Source: Poronia punctata
Lineage: Eukaryota > Ascomycota > Sordariomycetes > Xylariales > Xylariaceae
NCBI GenBank assembly: GCA_022579005.1
Contig: MU401625.1
Location: 1 to 64,000 of the forward strand
DNA: 64,000 nucleotides
Reading direction: 5' to 3'
Shown here: positions 14,356 through 24,822 of the stretch, piece after piece
Position numbering within the stretch: position 1 is the stretch's first letter
Layout of the letters: each line of letters starts with the position of its first letter
Made by a program: the position numbers and the translations under genes
Notes under the pieces: model-generated
Databases searched by the model: none
What the model was told of the DNA's origin: nothing
The model's input: only the letters and a program-made list of their open reading frames with translations

Positions 14356-14745
14356 TATTAGTCTAGCTAAAGGTTAATATAATTATAATACATTACTATT
14401 TATAGTACTATATTAACTTAATTAATAAAAAAGAAAAAAAAGTTATAAAAACTTTTTTTAGCAAGTTTTATATAGCTATAAAAGTTTGTAATTAATTAAA
14501 ACCTATTTAGCAATATAAAAGGGACATATATACCTTACATATTTAATACGTAAAGGACGCGTACTTTATATATACTGGTTACGTACTATGTACGTACACT
14601 GCGCGTATACTTCCTTAATAGGGTAAGTTTAACGCAATCTATAATAAATATATAAAAAACTAAATATTTATGTTTATAAGATATTTGCGTTCTAATAGTC
14701 CTAATGTAGTTAATAAAGTTAAGGGTATTAAAAGGGATTCTAACA
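14356..14745. repeat. Right LTR of the 6.3-kb retrotransposon
   Basis: This is the partner of 8446-8835 with no insertion or deletion between them. Its first two bases are TA where the left copy has TG, consistent with a G-to-A change. Its last 100 bases are better preserved than those of the left copy (GCGTTCTAATAGTCC near 14687 and the terminal TTCTAACA). It is followed directly by the TATTT target duplication. Confidence 0.85.
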
Positions 14746-14750
14746 TATTT
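14746..14750. repeat. Target-site duplication, right
   Basis: This TATTT is the second copy of the pentamer at 8441-8445 and lies directly after the right LTR. Confidence 0.7.
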
Positions 14751-17421
14751 AAATATTTTAGTATATAAGTTTGCTTTTTATAGCTTTTTAATAATAGTTT
14801 AAATATGTTCTTTATATAATTTTATATTTTTTAAAAAAATAAGTATATTATTTAAATATGCTATATAATAAATATTAAGCACTTTTTTAAGTATTTTTTA
14901 TATATAATTTTAAAAAGTAGCAAAAGTATTTAATAAACTTATTAGCATTATAAAAAATTTATAATGCTTATATTTTGTTTAAAATATAGTTTTTTATTTA
15001 TTTTCCTTTTTATTTATATTTAATAATATATATTTTTTAAATTAATTTTTAAAAATATTTTTATATTAAACACTTTATTTAATAACTTTAAAATAAGTAA
15101 AAAAATATATTAATTTTTTTTTAAAACCTTATTAAGACTTTTATAGTTAATATATAGTTTTAAAATTTTGTTTTTTTTTAGTATAAAAAAATAAGTGCTT
15201 TTGCTAAGCTTTTTAATTTTTATATCTTTTTATTTTTTAATATATTAGCTATTTATATTTTTAATATTTATAATTTATTATAAGCTAAAAAGTAAATTAG
15301 ATAATAAAAAATAACTATATTTTTTATAAGTTAATTAATAAATCTTTTTTATTAATATAAAGAAGTAAGTTAGCATTGTTAACATTAAAAAACTTAAATA
15401 AGTCTTAAAAATTTTTTAAAATAGGTATAAAACTAAATTAATTTTTTTTAATTTTAATTTTTAAATATTTAAAAGTATTAGTTTTAAAACTTAAAAAATT
15501 GCTTAGCAATAAACTTTTTTTTTATATTTTTTAGCAAATTAGTAAAGATTTACTATATAATAATTTAATTTTTTAAGTTTAAAATATTATTAATTTTTAG
15601 CTAAATTTAATATAATCTTTTTAAAACTTAAAGTTAATTAAAATAGTAATAAAAAGCTTTCTTTTAATTAATTATTTTTTAAAATTATAATATATAGTTG
15701 CTTAATTATTTATTTTTATTTTTTATAATTTTTTAATTTAAATAGTACTTAATACGCTTTATATGTTTTTAATAAACTTTATAATATATTTTATAATTTA
15801 AATATTTTTATTAAAGCAAGTTAAAGTTTATATTTAATTGTAAATAAATAACTAATATAGTTGTATTTAGCATAAAAATTTAAATTAGTATATATTTAAA
15901 CTTTTTTATTTAATTTTATTAATAAAAAAAAAATAGTATATAAAGTATAAAACCGTTATAAAATAAGTAAAAATATGCTTTAGTTTAGCAGCTTAGTTAC
16001 TTAGCTTTTAACTAAGCTGCTTTATAGTTTTTTTAATTAAATTAAAGTTTTTTTTAAAATAAAAAACATTAATTTATTTACTTATAGTTTTTTTTTTTTT
16101 TTTTTTTATTAAAAGTTATTTTTTAAATCTTTTTTTTATTTTTATTTTTTTAACAATTTAAATATTTGTTTACATAATGCCTATTTTTTCTATAAGCATA
16201 GCATTAAATTTTTTTTAAAGTAAAGTTTAAATTTTAATTAAAATTAGGTAAAATTTAATTTAATTTTAGTTTTTTTTTATGTTAATTTTATTTTTTTAAA
16301 TTTTAATTTTTAAATAAATGTTTATTTTCTTTTAATTTTTAATTATTAAAAAAATTACTTTTTTAACTAAAATTAAATTTTTAATTTTAATTTAACTTTA
16401 AATTATATAGTTTTTATTAAAATTTTAAAAAGGTTTTAAAAGTAAGTTTTTTTTTTGTTATAATTTATTAATTTTTATTTCTTTACTGCTATATTAACTA
16501 TATTAACTTTTTTTTATAGCAATTTGTTATTATAATAATTAGTTATTTTTTTTTTTAGTAAATTAGTTAATGTTTGCTAATATAACTAAGTTTAATTCTT
16601 GTTTAATTATTTTATATGTTAACTTTTTAATAGTTTAAGTTAATAATTAAATAATTGTAGATTTTTTTATAGTTTTTAATTATAGTTTTTAAATTAGTTT
16701 TATATAAACGCTATTAGCATATTAAATTAATAAATTAATATTTTAGTTTATAATAAAAAGTAATTTTAATTATTAATAAGTTAAACTTGTTTTTAGTTTA
16801 AAATAGTAGCAAGTTTAAATTAAAATGCATTTTTATATTTTTATTTTATTTAATATTAAATATATAATATTTTTTGTTAATTTGTTTATAATTTTTATAT
16901 ATTTAATTAATAAGTTAATTTTATTTCTTTTTTTTATTTAACTTCTTAAAAATATATAAAGTTTATATTTAGCTTTAAATAAGTAAACTTTGTAATTTTA
17001 CTAAGATTTACTTTTTTAGTATTTTAAATAGCTTTATTAAAGCTTTACTTTTAGTTTACACTTATTTTGTAAGTAAATTAATTACTATAAAGCATAATTT
17101 TATTAATTAGTAGTAAATTAATATTATAGCTTATTATAAGTTAAAGTTTATAATTTATAAATATTGCTTATAGCTTTTATTTTAGTTTAGTCTTTTAATT
17201 TTTTTTAAAAAAGTTTTTAAGTTATTAAATTTTATTTTTTATTGCTTAATAATGTAATTTTTGTTTTTAATAAAGATTTTAAGCATTTTTTTAAATTTAA
17301 TATAAATTATTAGTATTTTAAACTTAAATAAAAAATAATTCCTTATTGTTTTTTTTAGTACTTAAATAAAAGTAAAACAGTTTTTTTTAGTTATAAGTAA
17401 CTATAAAAAAAGTAATAAAAT

Positions 17422-17621
17422 TATTAAAGTAAAATTTAATATATAGCTTTAATACTTAAGCAATTAGTTAAGTATAATTATTATAATATTTAAAGTAGTG
17501 TTTTATATATAAACTATTACTTAAAAAAAAAGATTGCTTTTAAGATTGCTTTAAGCTATAGTCTTTATAAGTATATAGTAAGTACCTATATATTTTTCTT
17601 TATATATAGTCTTATATTATT
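17422..17621. repeat. Outer direct repeat, right copy (possible LTR)
   Basis: This is the partner of 4228-4426, about 13.2 kb away. It lies only about 150 bases from the end of the AT-rich block and keeps a few more C and G residues than the left copy (GTACCTATAT near 17582). Confidence 0.65.
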
Positions 17622-18753
17622 ACTAAGTTGCTATACTATTAAGCTTTAATAATAATAATAAGTAGTATAAAACTTTTAATTATTAAAACTAGCAAAATAG
17701 CTTAATTATATATATTAATTAATATATGCATAAAAAAGTAAAACTTTTTTTCTTTATAAAATTTGCACATATTAAATAGGTAAAGAGGGACCCTTTATAA
17801 AAAGACTTTTTTTTTTATAGTAGTCCTTATTATAGCCGTATAACTTCTACTGTGTAGGTATTATATTAATTCTTGTTATCTTATAACCTGTTGGATCTAA
17901 TAGCTAGCTGCGCTAGCACTGCCTTACAATAAATCTCTTTGTTGCTAGCGCGGGGTCGTTTGTCACTGCTGGACCAATAATTCTTATTTTATCTGACAGA
18001 GGTAACACTACGAACCCCGCAGTACATGTAACTCCTACCGATTTCGCAGACGCAAGAAGTACATACATAATTTGTTTGCTGATGAGAAATGAGGGGCTTT
18101 GCAAGTCAAACTGGCTGCCAAGTTGATAGCAGCATCGAACCACAAAGCCGGTGCCCGTCAAACCCCATCGGCGCCCACCAGTGTCCAAATGCACCCGCTA
18201 AAGTCTCCATCGTAGCGGATCTATGTGGTCATATGCAGTCATAGGCAATTGCCCCTCCCCCTCCTGAGACTGGAAGCAATGGTCCTCACGCCATCTTCCT
18301 GTAGAGAGGCAAGAGCTTCCCGTTAAAAGATGCTTCGTGATCCTTCCTAGCACGTTCCTCGCCATGTCAAACAAGTTATTTCGTGTATCAGTCTAACCTT
18401 GGGTGCCTCGTAGAAAATCCTTCCATGCAATAGACACATAAATCACGCTGCTTCATGTATTGAGGCTCCAATTAAAACATCATAAGCCGTAAAGTGTAAT
18501 CTGTGGTAGGTTGCCCAAGCTCTTTTGGGTCCACTTCGAGGTTATTTATTATTACCTCGCCCATCCTCACAACCCCTCCAATCTTGCCTTAATACCTCAT
18601 AATCCATACTATTTCTACCTGCTCACATCTTCTCCCATCGTAATTTTGCTCAGTAGAAATAACTGAGTAATCCATTAGGTACCTGCACATTCGTCTCTGA
18701 CCTACTACTACAACACAACCACAACCTCAAGTTCCTGATACCCCTCTATCACA
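17622..18753. other. Edge of AT-rich block and aldolase upstream region
   Basis: Base composition changes from almost pure AT to balanced between about 17,760 and 17,900. The following 850 bases hold no convincing gene; a 93-codon minus-strand frame at 17913-18194 has no recognisable features. The last 200 bases before the aldolase start are rich in C and T with CACAACCACAAC, typical of a fungal promoter and leader. Confidence 0.5.
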
Positions 18754-20204
18754 ATGGACAAGCTCGGACTTAAGCCCGGTGTCATCTATGGCGAGGATGT
18801 CTACAAGGTACGTTATGATCCTTTTCGTAAAGTGTTTCGCAGCAGACGAGCGCGCTTCTCGGAGGCTTCGAGTAATCGGCTGACCGGACAACTCCGTCCC
18901 TATAGCTCCTCACTTACGCCAAGGAGAACGGATTCGCTCTTCCCGCCGTCAACGTCACTTCCTCATCTACAGTTATCGCGACCCTGGAGGCCGCTCGCGA
19001 GTCTAAGTCTCCCATCATAATCCAAACATCAAACGGTGGTGCCGCTTTCTTCGCCGGCAAGGCCATCTCCAACACAAACCAAGAGGCTTCCGTCGCTGGT
19101 GCCGTCGGTAAGTAGCAGTTTAGTCCCATGTGTCCTGCCCGTGCTTGGGTGACATGAAGAGCTGACATATCCTGATTTCTCGCAGCTGCGGCTCACTTTG
19201 TTCGTTCGGTCGCCCCTCTCTACGGAGTTCCCGTAATCCTACACTCCGACCACTGTGCGAAGAAGCTGCTTCCTTGGTTAGATGGCATGCTCGATGCCGA
19301 TGGTAAGTGACTTATTCTCGCACCACCGAGCTGTGCGTTGGTCTCCCCTATGGACAAATGACTGACAATGTACCACAGAGGCCTTCTTCAAGGAGCATGG
19401 CACCCCTCTTTTCAGCAGCCACATGATTGATCTGTGAGTATAACCTGAATTCTTTCTTTTGTCTGCAGCCCTTCCCCGCCATCGGAGGCGGGGTTAGGGC
19501 TCCCACTCCAACCTGGCCCCAAACAAGAATAGTTGGCTAATGTCTGGATTTCAAGGTCGGAGGAGGATCTGCAGTCCAATATTGAGACAACAGCCAAGTA
19601 CCTCAAGAGATCGGCTGCTGTCAACCTATGGCTAGAGATGGAAGTCGGCATCACTGGTGGTGAGGAGGACGGTGTCAACAACGAGGATGTCGACAACAAC
19701 TCCCTCTACACACAACCTGAGGACATCTATGCCATCTACCAGGCCCTGAGCCCCATCTCCAAGATGTTCAGCATTGCTGCCGGTTTCGGCAACGTGCACG
19801 GCGTCTACCAGCCCGGTAACGTCAAGCTCCGGCCTGAGATCCTGGGCAAGCACCAGGAGTACGTCGCCGAGAAGCTTGGCCAATCCAAGGACTCCAAGCC
19901 TGTTTTCTTCGTCTTCCATGGTGGTTCTGGTTCGAGCAAGGACGAGTTCAAGAACGCCATCTCGTACGGTGTCGTCAAGGTCAACCTCGACACTGATCTT
20001 CAGTGGGCCTACCTCGTCGGCCACCGTGACTACATCCTAAACAACATTGACTACCTGAAGACACAGGTGGGCAACCCCGAGGGCGCTAGCAAGCCCAACA
20101 AGAAGAAGTACGACCCCCGTGTCTGGGTCCGTGCCGGTGAACAAACCATGAAGGCTAGAATAGTTGAGGCTCTGGATGACTTCCATGCTGCTGGAAAGGT
20201 ATAA
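18754..20204 (+). CDS. FBA1: Fructose-bisphosphate aldolase, class II
   Basis: This enzyme of glycolysis and gluconeogenesis splits fructose-1,6-bisphosphate into dihydroxyacetone phosphate and glyceraldehyde-3-phosphate in the cytosol. Five exons join in frame: 18754-18807, 18906-19107, 19186-19302, 19379-19433 and 19556-20204, giving 358 residues, the usual fungal length. Every intron is GT-AG. Class II marks are HSDHCAKK (Asp107 and zinc ligand His108), EMEVGITGGEEDGV, the GFGNVHGVY zinc-ligand motif, FHGGSGS and NLDTDLQW. The start MDKLGLKPGVIYG fits family N-termini. The gene lies less than 1 kb from the RIP-like block yet shows no stop codon or loss of motif, so RIP has not visibly leaked into it. 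The symbol is by homology to yeast. Confidence 0.96.
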
Positions 20205-21056
20205 ATGTCGGCAGACAGCAATGACGGATTATGACTTACTTAAAATAGAAGATAATGAAGATTCCCAAGACTATACCGTTGAAAAATGAGAGTGACCCCT
20301 GTATAGTGCTAGTCCGGAACCGGAAGTCTGAGACGGAATTACGGGGAACATGCGCCGAGAAGAATACTACGCGTACACTGTGAAAACCACACGCCGCGTG
20401 CCAGCAATAAGCTATGAAGGCGTAGGCCGGCGTGTTCTACGATAAGTGTGTGATTCGACGATAAAGGTCTGATCATCACCAGTTACTGAGGTATGTCCTT
20501 ACGCCGCCGGTCTTAATTACTTGCCTATACGCTACTAAACATTGAGACTAACCTAGATATGCGAAAACAGTATGAATTTAAAGACCAAGATATCGTATTA
20601 TCGCCAGCCTCAGGGAATCGGGATAGTATCTACTCGTATCTGGGCGGCTCGGACCTCAGTCATGTCTAATGGCCTTGATAGACAGTGGAAAATTGAGGGT
20701 CTCGGCCCGTCGACTCTTGGCGATAAGAGTTACGGGTGGTGCCGTAGCTCTTGTCTCAGCAGTCGGGCCAGAACAATTTGGGTATGATCAGGTAAGACAT
20801 ATATGGTTCCATTTAGATCCATAATACCAGCGTCAAGCACAATATTTTATTCCTAATGCTAAAATATAATCAGATACTTTGATGAAACGAGGGAATGTCT
20901 TTTAGTTTGAAGCGTTCCATAAGTCCAACATATGGCAATGTTTTGTTTCCCCTAGGGTTCGATGGCGCCGACGTGTCGGTGGTGAGATTCCACTGATTCT
21001 GAGAAAGATCGCGTCCCCAAATCCGTGGCCGACCGATCGGCTGAACCAACCCCCCC
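20205..21056. other. Intergenic region between convergent genes
   Basis: About 850 bases separate the 3' ends of the aldolase and the small secreted protein. Frames here are short and without features. I see no RNA gene or repeat. Confidence 0.4.
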
Positions 21057-21692
21057 TTACCCGCAAGCAGTCTTGCATTCCTGCAGAGTAGGCTGGAACA
21101 AGACAGGTGAACTTCCATCCTTGAGATTATACTCGCACCGGCCATCGTCACCACATTTCCCCTGCAGATTCGTGGTAGATCGAAAGGCAATGCTGGCCGT
21201 CATGCGCTTGTAGGCCTGGGAGCCATAAATGGTGGCGTTATGCACGAGCTCGAAGCTAAGGCTAAAGTAATGGTCGCCGGGGGCCGAGAGATCCTCGTGT
21301 ATTTCCCTGAGTGTGATTGTCCACAGCGGATGGGCGTAATCGGAGGGGTCGGCGTTGGCGACGCAAGTGGTGGAGCTGTGGCCGTAGGGCGTCGCAGCGT
21401 CCGTCTTCCAGTGCAGCTCGCAGCGTGCCGTGCTGTTGGGGAAGACGACGTAGCCGCCGCCCGAAGCGTGAGGTGCGGGGGCTGCGGCGATCCGCTTCGG
21501 GTTGGTAATGGTAAGAATGAGGCCGCTGTCGTTGGTGCCGTATGGGCTCTTGTATGGGTTATACTGGTGCAGTGTGCTGATCTGCCATGCCTCGAGGGGA
21601 TACCATGCAGGCAGTGGCGGGTCGGCTGCCAATGCGAAGAGGCTTTGCGATGCGATAGCGGCGAGCGCCAGGACCGACTGAATGAATTTCAT
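21057..21692 (-). CDS. Small secreted cysteine-containing protein, unknown function
   Basis: The frame is intronless and encodes 211 residues. A clear signal peptide (MKFIQSVLALAAIASQ..., likely cut near residue 22 at ALA/ADPP) predicts secretion. The mature part has six cysteines, including two close pairs near the C-terminus (CGDDGRC and CKTAC), and three N-glycosylation sequons (NDS, NST, NAT). There is no membrane segment and no GPI tail. I do not recognise the family. Size, secretion and even cysteine number are compatible with an effector-like or cell-wall-associated protein, but that is inference. GC content is normal and the gene is 3.2 kb from the edge of the AT-rich block, a setting often seen for fungal secreted proteins. 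Confidence 0.75.
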   Translation of the reverse strand: MKFIQSVLALAAIASQSLFALAADPPLPAWYPLEAWQISTLHQYNPYKSPYGTNDSGLILTITNPKRIAAAPAPHASGGGYVVFPNSTARCELHWKTDAATPYGHSSTTCVANADPSDYAHPLWTITLREIHEDLSAPGDHYFSLSFELVHNATIYGSQAYKRMTASIAFRSTTNLQGKCGDDGRCEYNLKDGSSPVLFQPTLQECKTACG

Positions 21693-24261
21693 CTCTTATC
21701 TTGGCAGCGGATGAACAGCTGCTGGTAAGGTAGGTCGGACGGTGAGTTCCTTATTTGTTAGGGGGTTTCGAGGATAAGCCACTTGGAAGGTGGAAAGTGC
21801 GATTTCGATGACCTTGCTAGACTAGGTAGTGCCTGAATCAAATCGATGTCTCGAATGGCTCCTTACTGTTTCCCGTCTCAACCTTCTCCGGCCCTTTCCT
21901 CTCTTATATGGTCGATGTTTAATTGAGGGCAGCTGCGGCACACGATGAACGTATTCTTTGTACCTACCTTGTTTTGTACACAAACCTATTGTTAGGTAGT
22001 TTCCCGGCCTCCATTGTGCCATCACACAGCGGCTAATACGACAGGCTGCAAGACGTCTATACCCGGTATACAACCCTGTGTTTGCTCGCATGCATCGTGT
22101 TATGATTTATTTGGAGCCGAGATGCGTTGTGCCATCTTTCCCATTACATTGTCCCGGTCGTCGAAGAAAATCGGAAAATATTGGTTGGCAAGGGCAAATA
22201 TTGAACGTCTAGAACTGCACGCCCCTTGCGCCCTGAAGTTGTATACGGACAATAGGCAAATCAGAGACAGACGGTGTGGAGTACCTGACGTGCCGTATGT
22301 TGGTTCTACTCTCCGATACCACCCAATTGTACGACTCTGCCCTGATCAAACCTCCTCGTACCTACTCGTATATCCCTTGACTCTCTACATGTACCCATAT
22401 AGTACCAGCCGTCGTGGCATAAATGATTGGGTCGCGGCTGCTACGGCATACAAAGTATTTACATATAGGCACAACATATGAACTCAGTTTACAATGGCGG
22501 TCAACAGCGACACCAACCGCAGCTCCCAGCTGGGGAAGAAAAGAAGGAGAGGGAGCCCAAGCTTTTCGCGTCGTAGCGCCACGTGACTGGCTATGTCTAT
22601 TCTTAGCCCTCTCGTGCGGGCTCTCTCACATCCGTCACATATTGAGCGAAAGATTCAATACCTCTTGGTGCCTTGCCGTCAGAAGAGCCAATCAACAGGG
22701 AATCGTGGCGAGATCGGCGCCCGCATTCCAATATGCTGGGAGCAGTGTTGAAACAGTTCAAAGATAAAGGCGCCGAATCTGTAGGTAAATTGGCCACGGG
22801 GACGCATGCTTTGCGCTTTGCTATACATCTCTCACTTTTTCGAGGCGCATGTCCGCATTATTTACTTGTACGACCACCCCAAGCGAGACAAGCTGACAAA
22901 CCGACGAGGCGGTACTTTCTCAGCAATGAGCATACACTTCTGTCGGTGTAACGTTGCGAGAAGGGGAATACGCTTGATTGGACATCGCTCCGTCCTATGA
23001 CATGGTAAGGGACTGTTACAACCCTTGCGTCTTCGTCGTCGAAAAAGTCTATTACAATTTCGTCCGGATGTTTTCGCGCTTAGTCGAGGCCAGGGACACC
23101 TCGACGTTCGGATTCGGCTACGATTCATAATCAGTAGGGCAGAGATGCGGCGAATGTTTCCCATCACACAAACTGCGCCGACCCCTGTCAAACGAGACGC
23201 AAAGAGGATTGTGCCTAGTCTTGATAAGAATAGATTAAGTGAAAAGCCTCTTTCCCAGTTAAAAAAATTGGTTGGCCAAAGCCATCTCCAATGGAGGGTC
23301 TACTCACCTCGGGGCAAGGTTTCAAACAGGTTCACAACATGCTCTACTGCCGGCTTGACAGCTAGAATAAGGCGAGGCTCAACTAGTACGACGAGAACTC
23401 ACATGGCCTTTCATGCATCCTGACGAGTATGAAGTCAAAATAGTTCACAAGTCTCGACTGCGCAAGTACGTCAACTTGCCCGACGACCATCCCGTTATCT
23501 AGCGCAGAATCACAAGCCCGAGGAATACTCAGAACGCCGTGACCGAGCAAGCTACATCGCCAGTAATAGGCAAACGTGGGTTGTTAGGACCCGAACTATC
23601 GGCAAAAAGGAGGCGAGAAGCCGAAAACCCTTCCAGCGGTGATACTTCCAGCGGTGATACTTGCATTCAGTACATGAAAAAGCGAAGTAGCCTCCTTCTC
23701 GACGAGGAGATGTGGCCCAAACATGGTGCTAAGAGCCTCGAAGCAGAATCTAACCAGCTTTCCGGTACACCAACTATCTGTCCACTCATGATGAATGGCA
23801 ACGTAGTAGCTTTTGCACCCCCGACCGAGGCGCAGAACACATCATCGTTCCCCTTTTCGATCCTGTTCATATCGTCTATGCCGTCCGTCCGCCGAAGCTG
23901 TGACAAAGACTATTCCTGGATCATTCTTGAGTCCTCTCAGTGGTTTCCGAGAAGCTAGATTGTTCGGATCGATAGTGACGCCGTGCCAGATACACAACCG
24001 AAGAGCGTTAAAGGATGTCATCTGTTTTCCACTCGCGGCTAACTCCATGTTCAAGATGTCAGATGGATTAGAACTCGCTCGTGGTAGTCGGATTTTGTAG
24101 TCCTTGAGTGCCAGGTTTGAAACCTGACAAAAGTTAAGAGCACCAGTAAACGAGGCGAAGACGGACATGGCCAAACTTGTTCCAAAGTTCGAGTAACTAG
24201 TCGTAGGAAATCTCGGGAGCCAACATACAAAAATAAATAAGACAAAAAGATATAAAAAACT
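21693..24261. other. 2.6-kb region without a confident gene
   Basis: Several medium-length frames overlap on both strands, but none has a recognisable domain. The most coding-like stretches are on the minus strand at 23667-24190 (listed separately). On the plus strand at about 23405-23502 an open stretch reads HPDEYEVKIVHKSRLRKYV, with stops at both ends. A 15-base duplication (CCAGCGGTGATACTT) occurs at about 23632-23661. This may be a decayed gene neighbourhood. Confidence 0.35.
23667..24190 (-). pseudogene. Possible decayed or unrecognised gene
   Basis: Two overlapping minus-strand frames look more protein-like than the background. The upstream one reads through about 24190-23842 and includes SNPSDILNMELAASGKQM and CIWHGVTIDPNNLASRKPL. 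The downstream one (23906-23667) includes NRIEKGNDDVFCASVGGAK and PFIMSGQIVGVPESW. The frames overlap by about 60 bases, as a frameshift or small intron would produce, but I see no good splice pair. No family is recognised, and a plus-strand frame covers part of the same bases, so this may be chance. Confidence 0.22.
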
Positions 24262-24354
24262 TGCCTCCACGCGGAATCGAACCGCGGATCTTGTCATTAC
24301 ACCGCAATCATTGATGGTTACGAGTGACACGCATTACCCCTGTGCCATAGAGGC
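24262..24354 (-). tRNA. tRNA-Thr (anticodon CGT) with intron
   Basis: The 93 bases fold as a tRNA on the minus strand. The acceptor arms GCCTCTA and TGGAGGC are followed by discriminator A. The anticodon stem is TGTCA/TGACA around loop CTCGTA...A, giving anticodon CGT, which reads ACG (threonine). The T arm is CGCGG-TTCGATT-CCGCG. About 20 extra bases sit one nucleotide after the anticodon, the canonical position of nuclear tRNA introns; without them the tRNA is 73 nt. One D-stem pair is a mismatch. The gene stands alone in a gene-poor stretch. Confidence 0.9.
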
Positions 24355-24822
24355 CGTTGGTGATTTCAGATCAGTTGCAGCGTCTTGTATCATAGGGTTC
24401 GTTGAAACTTGACGGTTTGTAGCTGCCGACAAACTTTTTGTGGTGGACAGGATAACAGCTGCAGATACCTTAAGTTTCAGTTAACAACAAGGACTGCATC
24501 TCGGCTTTTTCTGAGATCTCAGTGCCAATAACACGATCATGACAGACGACGCTGCTGCATTGAAGAACTTCACTCCCAGCACTGGTCGGTGGCTCGGTGG
24601 CTCGGTGTTTTACTTACCGGGCTAATACAGCGGACGTCCACTGTAAATCTCACCTCCATCCATCCCAAGTACAACGGCATATGTACTCATACTGTTGGTC
24701 TACTGATCTCAAAACCCTGACATGACCCGACGGATTTTATTCTATCTCTGCTGCTACGACCGGTAAAAGTCGGTACTATATACAATGTCTAACCGGTGCC
24801 TCGATGTACATGCGTAGGTATC
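24355..24822. other. Intergenic region downstream of the GH43 gene
   Basis: About 470 bases lie between the tRNA 5' end and the GH43 stop codon. A short duplication GGTGGCTCGGTGGCTCGGTG occurs near 24592. No gene is seen. Confidence 0.4.

Larger units (their letters stand above)
8446..14745. mobile_element. RIP-degraded full-length LTR retrotransposon
   Basis: Two direct repeats of 390 bp (8446-8835 and 14356-14745) align without a gap at a constant offset of 5910. They enclose about 5.5 kb of AT-rich interior. The pentamer TATTT stands immediately before the left repeat (8441-8445) and immediately after the right one (14746-14750), a perfect 5-bp target duplication. Combining the two copies, the repeat begins TGTTGG and ends TAACA, the TG...CA ends normal for LTRs. 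Total length is 6.3 kb, usual for Ty1/copia or Ty3/gypsy elements. No gag or pol frame survives, so the superfamily is open. Orientation is also uncertain: a T-rich stretch just inside the left LTR could be the complement of a polypurine tract, which would favour the minus strand. Confidence 0.85.
1..17800. repeat. AT-rich, RIP-like gene-free block
   Basis: Almost all bases are A or T. The C residues that survive lie mostly in CT contexts (GCT, ACT) and the G residues mostly in AG contexts, while CA and TG are scarce and TA is extremely common. This is the footprint expected of RIP, which turns CA into TA on both strands of repeated DNA. Open frames in the block are short, have no codon bias and resemble nothing, so I annotate no gene. 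A slightly less eroded patch lies at about 3300-3850, and the LTRs described separately also keep more G and C. The block grades into normal DNA between about 17,760 and 17,900. The identity of the original repeats outside the LTR pairs cannot be read by eye. Confidence 0.9.

Noticed and set aside
1..17800. Telomere or mitochondrial origin for the AT-rich block
   Set aside because: No TTAGGG repeats are present, no mitochondrial gene is recognisable, and the block is continuous with nuclear genes and contains an LTR element.
19632..20024. 130-codon minus-strand frame over the aldolase
   Set aside because: It is the antisense of a strongly conserved exon with high codon bias.
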